Shown piece after piece: positions 1-5,496 of a DNA stretch of 5,496 bases. Position 1 is the first letter of the stretch. The number at the start of each line of letters is the position of its first letter. Where the stretch lies: the NCBI GenBank assembly GCA_937942205.1, contig CALDFO010000364.1, forward strand, positions 1 to 5,496, written 5' to 3'. A model generated the notes under the pieces. That model was not told the DNA's origin. It worked only from the letters and a program-made list of their open reading frames with translations, and did no database searches. Both the position numbers and the translations under genes were made by a program. Origin of the DNA: an uncultured Alphaproteobacteria bacterium (GTDB lineage Bacteria > Pseudomonadota > Alphaproteobacteria > Micropepsales > Micropepsaceae).

Positions 1-561
1 TTTTTCCTCCAGATGATGCGGCTCGGCCGGGGTGGGGGCATGGCCGATCTCCACGATCAGCAGCAGGCGGCCGCCGGGGCGGGTGACGCGCTTGATCTCG
101 GCGATGGTGGCGTCCACATCGTCCACATGGTCGAGGCTGTTGAAGGTCGAGACGCTGTCGAAATAGGCGTCGGGGAAGGGCATCTGTTCCGACGGCGCGG
201 TGCGATAGGTCATGCGCTGGCCGCCCAGCAGCTTGCGGTACTTGTCGGCCAGGGGGTCGAGGCCGATACGTTCGGCGGTCATCTCCGCCCATTCCAGGCT
301 GCCGCAGGGGCCGCAGCCGATATCGAGGATTTTCCTGCCGGCATAGTCGTCGCGGGTCAGGCCGAAGAAGCTGGTGAAGAACTGCTCATAATGGGACCGT
401 TCATGTTCCATCCTGGCCTGGTCGTGCCGCATTGGGGCGGCCACGCCCTTCCAGAAGCGCATCTCGTGATGTTCCTTGTAGAGCTTGCGCGCGGGCCCGG
501 GCAGCGCGGAAACCACGGAATTGACCAGATATTTGGCGGACGGCTTGAGGGCGGCAAGCAT
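1..561 (-). CDS. Class I SAM-dependent methyltransferase, 3' end outside window (partial)
   Basis: The first 187 residues of a class I (Rossmann-fold, Methyltransf_11-like) S-adenosylmethionine-dependent methyltransferase; the frame is still open at base 1. The SAM-binding motif I is ILDIGCGPCG at residues 78-87. The acidic end of strand 2 is GLDPL (100-104, D102 a likely ribose contact). A later motif is SEQMPFPDAYFDSV (124-137), followed by NSLDHVDD (141-148) and the post-motif TRPGGRLLL (160-168). A basic, aromatic N-terminal segment (about residues 1-67) precedes the fold. I chose the ATG at 561: AAGGA lies at 572-576, a rather long 10 bases upstream, and the only earlier in-frame candidate is a TTG at 594 without a visible ribosome site; the frame is closed by a stop at 601-603. 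The substrate (small molecule, lipid, sugar or protein) cannot be told from this part. It follows rbfA by 72 bases but lies beyond a likely terminator, so it may be only loosely co-transcribed. No clear promoter is visible. Confidence 0.85.
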   Translation of the reverse strand, partial: MLAALKPSAKYLVNSVVSALPGPARKLYKEHHEMRFWKGVAAPMRHDQARMEHERSHYEQFFTSFFGLTRDDYAGRKILDIGCGPCGSLEWAEMTAERIGLDPLADKYRKLLGGQRMTYRTAPSEQMPFPDAYFDSVSTFNSLDHVDDVDATIAEIKRVTRPGGRLLLIVEIGHAPTPAEPHHLEEK

Positions 562-602
562 GGCGACGGCATCCTTCGCGGGTGTGACACGCAAAAGGAT
601 TC

Positions 603-633
603 AAAAAACGGGCCGCACCGCGGTTAACCGGCC
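603..633 (-). terminator. Likely intrinsic terminator after rbfA
   Basis: Reading the minus strand directly after the rbfA stop codon, GGCCG (633-629) can pair with CGGCC (615-611) across a 13-base loop; this is followed by CG and a run of six T (608-603). A short GC stem followed by a T-run is the form of a rho-independent terminator. The stem is only 5 bp and the loop contains its own palindromes (CGGTTAACCG at 621-630 and ACCGCGGT at 617-624), which offer competing folds, so termination may be partial. Its position fits the end of the nusA–rbfA operon. Confidence 0.6.
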
Positions 634-1101
634 TTAAGGCTGATCGTCTTCGCCGTCTTCGGACTGGGGCGCGGCCAGATCGCGGCTGACCCGTTCGGAT
701 TTGAGAATGGTTTCGATCTTCTGCGCCTCGGCAAAGGATTCGTCCTCGACGAAACGCAGGTCGGGGGTGAACTTCATGGTCAGGCGGTGGCCCATCTCGC
801 CGCGCAGAAAGCCCTTGTGCCGGTTGAGTGCCGCCACGATGGCCCGGGCGTTCCGGCCGCCCAGCGGCTCGCAATAGACCGTGGCATAGCGCATGTCGGG
901 CGACGGCTTGACCTGGGTCACCGTCACCGAGACGCCGTCCAGATCGGGGTCGCGGATTTCATTGCGGGCCAGCACCTCGGCCAGGGCATGACGCAGCGCC
1001 TCGCCCACGCGCAACTGGCGCTGCGACGGGCCGGTGGGACCGTCATGACGGCCTGTGCGGCGAGCGCCGGAACGCGGGGAGCGGGTGGGACGGCGGGACA
1101 T
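634..1101 (-). CDS. rbfA: 30S ribosome-binding factor RbfA
   Basis: RbfA is a cytoplasmic KH-type RNA-binding protein that binds the immature 30S subunit and helps mature the 5' end of 16S rRNA. The 155-residue product has a basic Arg/Ser-rich leader (1-26), the start of the conserved domain at SQRQLRVGEALRHALAEVL (26-44), the central VTVTQVKPSPDMRYATVY (59-76), and the family signature FLRGEMGHRLTMKFTPDLRF (98-117) followed by VEDESF (118-123). An acidic tail ends the protein (SEDGEDDQP). This length and architecture are normal for alphaproteobacterial RbfA. The ATG at 1101 has a modest ribosome site, AAGAGAG (1106-1112), four bases upstream, which directly adjoins the repeat element in the infB–rbfA gap. 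Unlike ylxR–infB there is no overlap with the upstream gene: 152 bases separate the infB stop from this start, so direct translational coupling is unlikely. It appears to be the last gene before the terminator at 603-633. Confidence 0.96.
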   Translation of the reverse strand: MSRRPTRSPRSGARRTGRHDGPTGPSQRQLRVGEALRHALAEVLARNEIRDPDLDGVSVTVTQVKPSPDMRYATVYCEPLGGRNARAIVAALNRHKGFLRGEMGHRLTMKFTPDLRFVEDESFAEAQKIETILKSERVSRDLAAPQSEDGEDDQP

Positions 1102-1111
1102 GGCGCTCTCT

Positions 1112-1247
1112 TGTCATTCCCGGCCGAGCATCGCGCAGACGATGCGAGGGGAAGGGAAATCAGGCATTCAAATCGAGTGTCGTTTCAAACCTGGGTCCCC
1201 GTCCCTCACGCCGCGCGCAAGGCGCGCGGCGCTCGCCGGGGATGACA
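1112..1247. repeat. Inverted pair of REP-like palindromic units filling the infB–rbfA gap
   Basis: Two related units face each other. Unit A (plus strand, 1112-1164) and unit B (minus strand, 1247-1190) both begin TGTCAT(T/C)CCCGGC, continue with GAGC, a hairpin, GAGGG, then GGGRA and a CAGG tail, with a 25-base spacer (1165-1189). The outer ends form a 13-base inverted repeat with 12 matches (1112-1124 and 1235-1247). Unit A has an inner stem GCATCG/CGATGC (1128-1133 with 1140-1145) and an outer stem TTCCC/GGGAA (1117-1121 with 1154-1158). Unit B has a perfect 10-bp stem CGCCGCGCGC/GCGCGCGGCG (1209-1218 with 1222-1231, 3-base loop) and an outer TCCCCG/CGGGGA (1196-1201 with 1237-1242). The element fills nearly all the space: 6 bases from the infB stop and 10 from the rbfA start. 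The design resembles REP/BIME elements or a small MITE. Genome copy number cannot be seen here, so its status as a dispersed repeat is inferred. Confidence 0.75.
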
Positions 1248-1253
1248 GGTGCG

Positions 1254-3776
1254 TTACAGCGCGCGCTGGATGGTTTCGACCTCGAAACACTCGATCACAT
1301 CGCCCTTCTGAAGATCCTGATAGCCGACAAAGCCCATGCCGCATTCCTGGCCGACCTGGACTTCCTTCACTTCGTCCTTGAAGCGCTTGAGAGTCGAGAG
1401 TTCGCCTTCATGGATCACCACATTGTCGCGGATCAGGCGCACCTTGGCGCCACGGCGCATCAGGCCCTCGGTGACCTTGCAACCGGCGACCTTGCCCACC
1501 TTGGTGATGGAGAAGACCTCCAGGATTTCGGCATTGCCCAGGAACTTCTCGCGCGTCTCGGGCGTCAGCATACCCGACAGCGCCGCCTTCACGTCATCCA
1601 CCAGATTGTAGATGATGTTGTAATAGCGGATTTCCACGCCGTCGCGCTTGGCGCGGTCGCGGGCCTGGTTGTTGGCGCGGACATTGAATCCGAACACGCC
1701 CGCGCCCGAAGCCTGGGCCAGGATGATGTCGCTTTCAGTGATGCCGCCCACGCCGGACTGGAGAATCTGCACGCCCACCTCGTCGGTGCCCAGCTTGGCC
1801 AGCGCGCCCTGGATGGCTTCGTTCGAGCCCTGCACATCGGTCTTGAGCACCAGCGGCAGCAGGCGCTTTTCGCCCACCTCGCGGGTCTTGAGCAACTGGT
1901 CCAGGGTCTGGCGCGAATTGCTGGCCTGACGCGACTCGCGGCGCTTGCGGGCGCGGTATTCGGCGACCTCGCGGGCGCGGGCCTCGTTCTCCACCACCAC
2001 CATCTCGTCACCGGCTTCCGGCGCCGCCGAAAGACCCAGCACCTCGATGGGCGTGGACGGACCGGCGGACTTCACGCTTTCACCGCGCTCGTTGGCGAGC
2101 AGGCGGACGCGGCCCCATTCCGAACCGGCCACCACAATGTCGCCGACCTTCAACGTGCCGCGCTGAACCAGCACGGTGGCCACCGGGCCGCGGCCCTTGT
2201 CCAGCTTGGCCTCCACCACCGCGCCTTCGGCGGCGCGGTCGGGATTGGCCTTGAGATCCAGGATTTCGGCTTGCAGGAGGATGGCTTCCTCCACCTTGTC
2301 CAGGCCGATGCCCTTGGTGGCGGAGACTTCCACCACCTGCACGTCGCCGCCCATGTCCTCGACCTGGACTTCATGCTGCAGCAGTTCGGTCTTGACCCGG
2401 GTGGGATTGGCCTCGGACTTGTCGATCTTGTTGACGGCCACGATCATCGGCACGCCCGCCGCCTTGGCGTGGGCGATGGCCTCCACCGTCTGGGGCATCA
2501 CGCCGTCATCGGCGGCGACCACCAGGATCACCAGGTCGGTGACCTTGGCGCCGCGCGCGCGCATCTGGGTGAAGGCGGCGTGGCCCGGCGTATCCAGGAA
2601 GGTGATCTTCTGGCCGGACTTCAGGTTCACCTGATAGGCGCCGATATGCTGGGTGATGCCGCCCGCTTCGCCCGCCACCACATCGGTCTTGCGGAACGCA
2701 TCCAGCAGCGAGGTCTTGCCGTGGTCGACATGGCCCATGACCGTGACCACCGGCGGGCGGGGCACCAGCGCCCCTTCCTCGTCCTTGTCGCCGGTCAGAC
2801 CTTCCAGCACGTCGCTTTCGGCGACGCGCTTGACCACATGGCCGTATTCGGTCGCCACCAGCTCGGCGGTGTCGGCGTCGATGATGTCGTTGGGCGTGGC
2901 CATCATGCCGTTCTTCATCAGCACCTTGATGACGTCCACGGTGCGGCGGGCCATGCGGTTGGCCAGTTCGGCCACGGTGATGGTTTCGGGCACCACGATG
3001 TCGCGCGGCCCGGCCGGACCGGCCTGGACCTGATGGCCCTTGTTCACGCGCTGCAGGTGGCGCTTGTAGGAGGCGACCGAGCGCACGCGCTCGTCATCGT
3101 CGGACAAAGCGCGGGTGACGGTCAGCTTGCCGCGGCGGCGCTCGCCCTCGGCCTTCTTGGGCGCGGGCGTCTTGGGCGCGCCGGGCTTGCCGGGAATGCC
3201 CTTCTTGCCGCTGTCGCCTTCCTCCTCGTCATTCGCCAGACGGCGGCGCGGCGCATCGGCGGCAACGACCTCGCCCGCCTTGGGCTGTTCCAGGCGGCGC
3301 GCGGCTTCCTGCTCGGCGCGCTTCTTGGCCAGTTCGTCGGCGGCCTTGCGGGCCTCTTCCTCGGCCTTGCGGCGCTCGGCGGCGGCATGTTCGGCCTTCA
3401 GCAGTTCTTCTTCCTGGGCGCGGCGCTGGGCTTCGGCCTCGGCGATGCGGCGGGCCTCGGCATCCGACACCCGGGCGTCGGCCAGGGCGGCGGCGCGGCG
3501 GGCCTTTTCCTCATCCGAAAGCTGGCGCAGCACCACTCCGCGCGGCGCGGCGGCGGGCTTTTCCGGCGCCTTGGCGGCGGGGGCGGGCTTTTCCGCGGCG
3601 GGGGCGGGCTTGGCGGCGGACGGCTTGGCGGCGGCGGGCGCACCCAGGGTGCGCTTCTTCTCGACCACCACCGCCTTGGTGCGGCCATGGCTGAAACTCT
3701 GCTTGACGGTGGAAGTTTCCGTCTTCTTCAGCGACAGCGTTTTGGCCGGGCGCTTGCTTTCGTCGGTATCGCTCAT
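1254..3776 (-). CDS. infB: Translation initiation factor IF-2
   Basis: IF-2 is the translational GTPase that brings formyl-Met-tRNA to the 30S subunit and promotes 50S joining. The 840-residue product is complete. Domains in order: IF-2-associated N-terminal motif (about 13-42); Ala/Pro/Lys-rich low-complexity linker (45-80); a charged, Ala/Glu/Arg-rich segment likely to be helical or coiled coil (about 85-165); a basic linker (174-218); the IF2_N domain (about 259-318); and the G domain, with G1 GHVDHGKTS (348-356), switch [12 protein letters not shown] (369-379), G3 DTPGH with catalytic-type His399 (395-399), G4 NKID (449-452) and G5 SATKG (485-489). Domains II and C1 follow, then C2, the initiator-tRNA-binding end, with [11 protein letters not shown] (761-771), [11 protein letters not shown] (783-793) and GQECGMG (809-815). 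All GTPase residues are present. The ATG at 3776 overlaps the ylxR stop as ATGA, with a weak AAAGAG four bases upstream, suggesting translational coupling. Confidence 0.98.
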   Translation of the reverse strand: MSDTDESKRPAKTLSLKKTETSTVKQSFSHGRTKAVVVEKKRTLGAPAAAKPSAAKPAPAAEKPAPAAKAPEKPAAAPRGVVLRQLSDEEKARRAAALADARVSDAEARRIAEAEAQRRAQEEELLKAEHAAAERRKAEEEARKAADELAKKRAEQEAARRLEQPKAGEVVAADAPRRRLANDEEEGDSGKKGIPGKPGAPKTPAPKKAEGERRRGKLTVTRALSDDDERVRSVASYKRHLQRVNKGHQVQAGPAGPRDIVVPETITVAELANRMARRTVDVIKVLMKNGMMATPNDIIDADTAELVATEYGHVVKRVAESDVLEGLTGDKDEEGALVPRPPVVTVMGHVDHGKTSLLDAFRKTDVVAGEAGGITQHIGAYQVNLKSGQKITFLDTPGHAAFTQMRARGAKVTDLVILVVAADDGVMPQTVEAIAHAKAAGVPMIVAVNKIDKSEANPTRVKTELLQHEVQVEDMGGDVQVVEVSATKGIGLDKVEEAILLQAEILDLKANPDRAAEGAVVEAKLDKGRGPVATVLVQRGTLKVGDIVVAGSEWGRVRLLANERGESVKSAGPSTPIEVLGLSAAPEAGDEMVVVENEARAREVAEYRARKRRESRQASNSRQTLDQLLKTREVGEKRLLPLVLKTDVQGSNEAIQGALAKLGTDEVGVQILQSGVGGITESDIILAQASGAGVFGFNVRANNQARDRAKRDGVEIRYYNIIYNLVDDVKAALSGMLTPETREKFLGNAEILEVFSITKVGKVAGCKVTEGLMRRGAKVRLIRDNVVIHEGELSTLKRFKDEVKEVQVGQECGMGFVGYQDLQKGDVIECFEVETIQRAL

Positions 3777-4393
3777 GATGCTCTTTCATTCCGGTCGCGG
3801 GCATTCCGGTGGCGGGGCTCCGCCTCTCGGAAACCCGCAAGCCGCTCCGCGTCAAAGATCAGCCGTTCACTCAGGCCGCCCGGTTGGATGGCGGCATGTA
3901 TCACATTCTCGCGCCCCAGCGCCAAGCCCAATTCGGCGCTGGTCAGGCCTTCGATCACCACGCAATCCAGTTCCAGCCGGTGCGCGGCGGCATAGAGCTT
4001 GCGTTTTCCGTCGCGCGCACCGTCCTTGGCCTCGATCAGCAGGCGCGGCGGCTTGGGGCCTTCCAGCTCGCGCAACACATTGTCGAAACCCAGCACCAGC
4101 GCGCCCGAGCGGCGCGCCAGACCCAGATCGCCCACCATGCGCGCGACCAGCATCTTCTCGGCCCGCTCCGCCAGGTCGGCGGCGGCGGTAACCTGGGACT
4201 TGGCGGCGCGGGAAAACAGTTTCTTCTCCACCGCCTTGGCGATGGCCGCCGCCGAGGCTTCCACCCACAGGCCCCGGCCCGGCAGCTTGGCCGCCACATC
4301 GGGAACCACCCGGCCATCGGGACCGGCGACAAAACGGATCAGGCGGTTTTCGGGCATGACCTCGCCCGATACGATGTCGCGGCGTTCACGCAT
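3773..4393 (-). CDS. ylxR: YlxR-family RNA-binding protein with L7Ae-like C-terminal domain
   Basis: With this start the protein has 206 residues. The YlxR (DUF448) domain comes first: [20 protein letters not shown] (2-21) and [10 protein letters not shown] (37-46). An L7Ae/L30e-like half follows (about 73-180), with [16 protein letters not shown] (90-105) and [13 protein letters not shown] (144-156). This fusion is usual in alphaproteobacteria and absent from the short YlxR of Firmicutes. In Bacillus subtilis, YlxR has been linked to RNase P and renamed RnpM; whether that holds here is unknown. It probably binds structured RNA, in keeping with its place between nusA and infB. I prefer the ATG at 4393 because GGAGGGGG lies seven bases upstream and the conserved domain begins at residue 2. 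An in-frame ATG at 4549, which shares a base with the nusA stop (TGATG), would add 52 Pro/Gly/Arg-rich residues that are encoded mostly by the hairpin element at 4399-4536. The stop overlaps the infB start (ATGA). Confidence 0.9.
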   Translation of the reverse strand: MRERRDIVSGEVMPENRLIRFVAGPDGRVVPDVAAKLPGRGLWVEASAAAIAKAVEKKLFSRAAKSQVTAAADLAERAEKMLVARMVGDLGLARRSGALVLGFDNVLRELEGPKPPRLLIEAKDGARDGKRKLYAAAHRLELDCVVIEGLTSAELGLALGRENVIHAAIQPGGLSERLIFDAERLAGFREAEPRHRNARDRNERAS

Positions 4394-4398
4394 ATCTT

Positions 4399-4536
4399 CA
4401 CCCCCTCCGGCCTCCGCAACTTTGCTTGACGCAGGCGCATCACGATGCCCCTGCGTCTGCGCGTTGCTACGGCCACCTCCCCCGCCTGCGCGCTTGCGCG
4501 CGCGCGGGGGAGGATGGTCCGGAGTTTTGTGAGGGG
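4399..4536. repeat. Hairpin-rich palindromic element between nusA and ylxR
   Basis: Two long palindromes stand side by side (coordinates and sequences on the plus strand). Hairpin 1 (4409-4474) has a core GACGCAGG/CCTGCGTC (4428-4435 with 4450-4457), a C·C mismatch, then GCATC/GATGC (4437-4441 with 4444-4448), and an outer arm GGCC...GCAAC pairing with GTTGC...GGCC (4409-4420 with 4463-4474). Hairpin 2 (4476-4513) is a 38-base near-perfect palindrome: CCTCCCCCGC/GCGGGGGAGG (4476-4485 with 4504-4513), again one C·C mismatch, then a 7-pair inner arm with one T·G wobble around a TT loop. CCCCTC (4402-4407) and GAGGGG (4531-4536) close the ends, with TCCGG/CCGGA just inside. The outline is that of a mobile palindromic repeat. 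It is unrelated in sequence to the element at 1112-1247. Its boundaries are approximate and genome copies cannot be checked here. It contains no stop in the ylxR frame. Confidence 0.65.
4401..4408 (-). promoter_or_regulatory. Strong ribosome binding site for ylxR within the repeat-like element
   Basis: On the minus strand GGAGGGGG (4408-4401) is followed by seven bases and then the ATG at 4393. This is the best Shine-Dalgarno match upstream of any gene start in the window and is the main reason for choosing the short form of YlxR. It lies at the edge of the hairpin-rich element in the nusA–ylxR gap, and it can also pair with the distal end of that element (CCCCTC at 4402-4407 with GAGGGG at 4531-4536, plus-strand reading), so folding could hide it. 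Confidence 0.6.
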
Positions 4537-4548
4537 CCAAGGCGGTCA

Positions 4549-5496
4549 TCAGGCTTCGGTCTGCTCCTCGGCTTCGGCGTCCTCGGCGATTTCTTCCTCG
4601 ACCGGCGCCTCGATCCAGCCCGCCGCCACGCGCGCCGCCATCACGATGGCGTTGGCGTCGTCGCTGGTGAGGTTGAAGCCGTCCAGGGCGCCGGGCACGC
4701 GCACGCGCTCCTTGTCCTTGTTCAGTTCGTAATAGCCCACCAGGTCGTCACCGGCGCAGCCCGCCAGGTCGTCCAGGGTCTTGACGTCGTGCTCGCCCAG
4801 AGCCACGGCCATGGCCGGGGTGACGCCGTCCACCGCCAGCACATCGTCGGCGACGCCCAGCGCCAGGCGCTTGTCGTCCAGTTCCTTGTTGCGGGCCTCG
4901 ATGAACTCCACCGCGCGGCTTTGCAGTTCCTGCGCGGTTTCCTCGTCGAACGCCTCGATCTGGGCCAGCTCGCCCAGATCGACATAGGCGACGTCCTCGA
5001 TGGTGGCGAAGCCTTCCGAGGCCAGCAGCTGGGCCACGGTCTCGTCCACATCCAGGCTGTTCATGAACAGTTCGGTGCGGGCGGCGAATTCCTTCTGGCG
5101 GCGCTCCGATTCCTCGGCCTCGGTCAGGATGTCGATCTGCCAGCCGGTGAGCTGCGACGCCAGGCGCACATTCTGGCCGCGGCGGCCGATGCCCAGCGAC
5201 AACTGCTCGTCGGGCACCACCACCTCGACGCGGTGGGTGTCTTCGTCCAGCACCACCTTGGTCACTTCGGCGGGGGCCAGGGCGTTGACGATGAAGGTGG
5301 CGGCCTCGGCGTTCCACGGAATGATGTCGATGCGCTCGCCCTGCAGCTCCTGCACCACCGCCTGCACGCGCACGCCGCGCATACCGACGCAGGCGCCGAC
5401 CGGATCGATGCTGCTGTCCTTGGAGATGACGGCGATCTTGGCGCGGCTGCCCGGATCGCGGGCCACGGCGCGGATTTCGATCACGCCGTCATAGAT
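4549..5496 (-). CDS. nusA: Transcription termination/antitermination factor NusA, 5' end outside window (partial)
   Basis: NusA binds RNA polymerase and nascent RNA and modulates pausing, Rho-independent termination and antitermination. The window holds the C-terminal 315 residues; the RNA-polymerase-binding N-terminal domain and most of the S1 domain lie beyond the right edge. Counting from the first residue in the window, the visible part begins [20 protein letters not shown], the entry to KH1, whose GxxG loop is GMRG (38-41). KH2 follows with [19 protein letters not shown] (101-119; loop GRRG 104-107). Two C-terminal helix-hairpin-helix-type repeats come next, about 148-199 and 211-296; the second is split by a charged insertion ([17 protein letters not shown], 257-273), which is typical of alphaproteobacteria. 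The tail is acidic ([16 protein letters not shown]). The GTG at 5484 is an internal valine codon, not the start. The stop TGA shares its last base with an in-frame ylxR ATG. Confidence 0.97.
   Translation of the reverse strand: MYDGVIEIRAVARDPGSRAKIAVISKDSSIDPVGACVGMRGVRVQAVVQELQGERIDIIPWNAEAATFIVNALAPAEVTKVVLDEDTHRVEVVVPDEQLSLGIGRRGQNVRLASQLTGWQIDILTEAEESERRQKEFAARTELFMNSLDVDETVAQLLASEGFATIEDVAYVDLGELAQIEAFDEETAQELQSRAVEFIEARNKELDDKRLALGVADDVLAVDGVTPAMAVALGEHDVKTLDDLAGCAGDDLVGYYELNKDKERVRVPGALDGFNLTSDDANAIVMAARVAAGWIEAPVEEEIAEDAEAEEQTEA

Noticed and set aside
58..60. Asp in place of Cys in the YlxR motif ERRDIVSGE as a lost key residue (position given in the long-form residue count, codon near base 4376)
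   Set aside because: From memory, Asp at this place also occurs in other alphaproteobacterial YlxR proteins, so it is probably a lineage trait rather than a defect.
13..627. A 204-codon plus-strand open frame over the methyltransferase
   Set aside because: The opposite strand codes for clear methyltransferase motifs (ILDIGCGPCG and later motifs); the plus-strand product has no recognisable family.
787..1245. Plus-strand open frame running through the infB–rbfA gap
   Set aside because: It is antisense to rbfA and crosses the hairpin repeat; no ribosome site or domain was seen, so the gap is better explained by the repeat element than by a small gene.
1112..1247. CRISPR repeat or riboswitch in the infB–rbfA gap
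   Set aside because: There are only two units, in opposite orientation with internal hairpins, and no direct repeats with regular spacers; no known riboswitch core was recognised.
1242..3995. A 917-codon open frame on the plus strand, antisense to all of infB
   Set aside because: Its product is a His/Gly/Leu/Ala-rich sequence with no recognisable domain, it mirrors the codons of an unmistakable infB, and long antisense frames are expected where GC-rich codon bias removes stops. No ribosome site or promoter supports it.
3115..4191. A 358-codon plus-strand open frame over the infB 5' end and ylxR
   Set aside because: Ser/Ala/Arg-rich low-complexity product antisense to two confidently assigned genes; a codon-bias artefact.
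5482..5484. GTG as a possible nusA start
   Set aside because: The frame is open to the window edge (IYDG precedes it) and the residues match the interior S1–KH1 junction of NusA, so this is an internal valine codon.

Overview
The window is GC-rich DNA carrying part of the conserved bacterial nusA–ylxR–infB–rbfA cluster, read entirely on the minus strand. Several things point to an alphaproteobacterium: the YlxR protein fused to an L7Ae-like C-terminal domain, the IF-2 N-terminus of the type [10 protein letters not shown]...[18 protein letters not shown], and the NusA C-terminus with a split second helical repeat. I cannot place it below class level with confidence.

Reading in the direction of transcription (right to left), the layout is: the 3' part of nusA, whose 5' end lies outside the window (4549-5496); a 155-base nusA–ylxR interval packed with two long near-perfect hairpins (about 4399-4536); ylxR (3773-4393); infB, which overlaps ylxR by ATGA (1254-3776); a 152-base interval that is almost entirely an inverted pair of REP-like palindromic units (1112-1247); rbfA (634-1101); a likely intrinsic terminator immediately after the rbfA stop (603-633); and the 5' part of a class I SAM-dependent methyltransferase gene that runs off the left edge (1-561). 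No stretch longer than 300 bases lacks a gene.

The genes form a classical gene-expression operon. NusA controls pausing, termination and antitermination. YlxR is a small RNA-binding protein. IF-2 places initiator tRNA on the 30S subunit. RbfA matures the 30S subunit. The protein content is ordinary. The unusual part lies in the joints: two of the three gene junctions hold different hairpin-forming repeat-like elements of nearly equal size (about 136-138 bp). The one between nusA and ylxR is open in the ylxR frame and also appears to supply the strong Shine-Dalgarno sequence for ylxR, so it may either extend or re-start the YlxR protein. The truB gene that commonly follows rbfA is absent, and a terminator plus an unrelated methyltransferase gene stand in its place. 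I see no evidence of a wholly new multi-gene system here.
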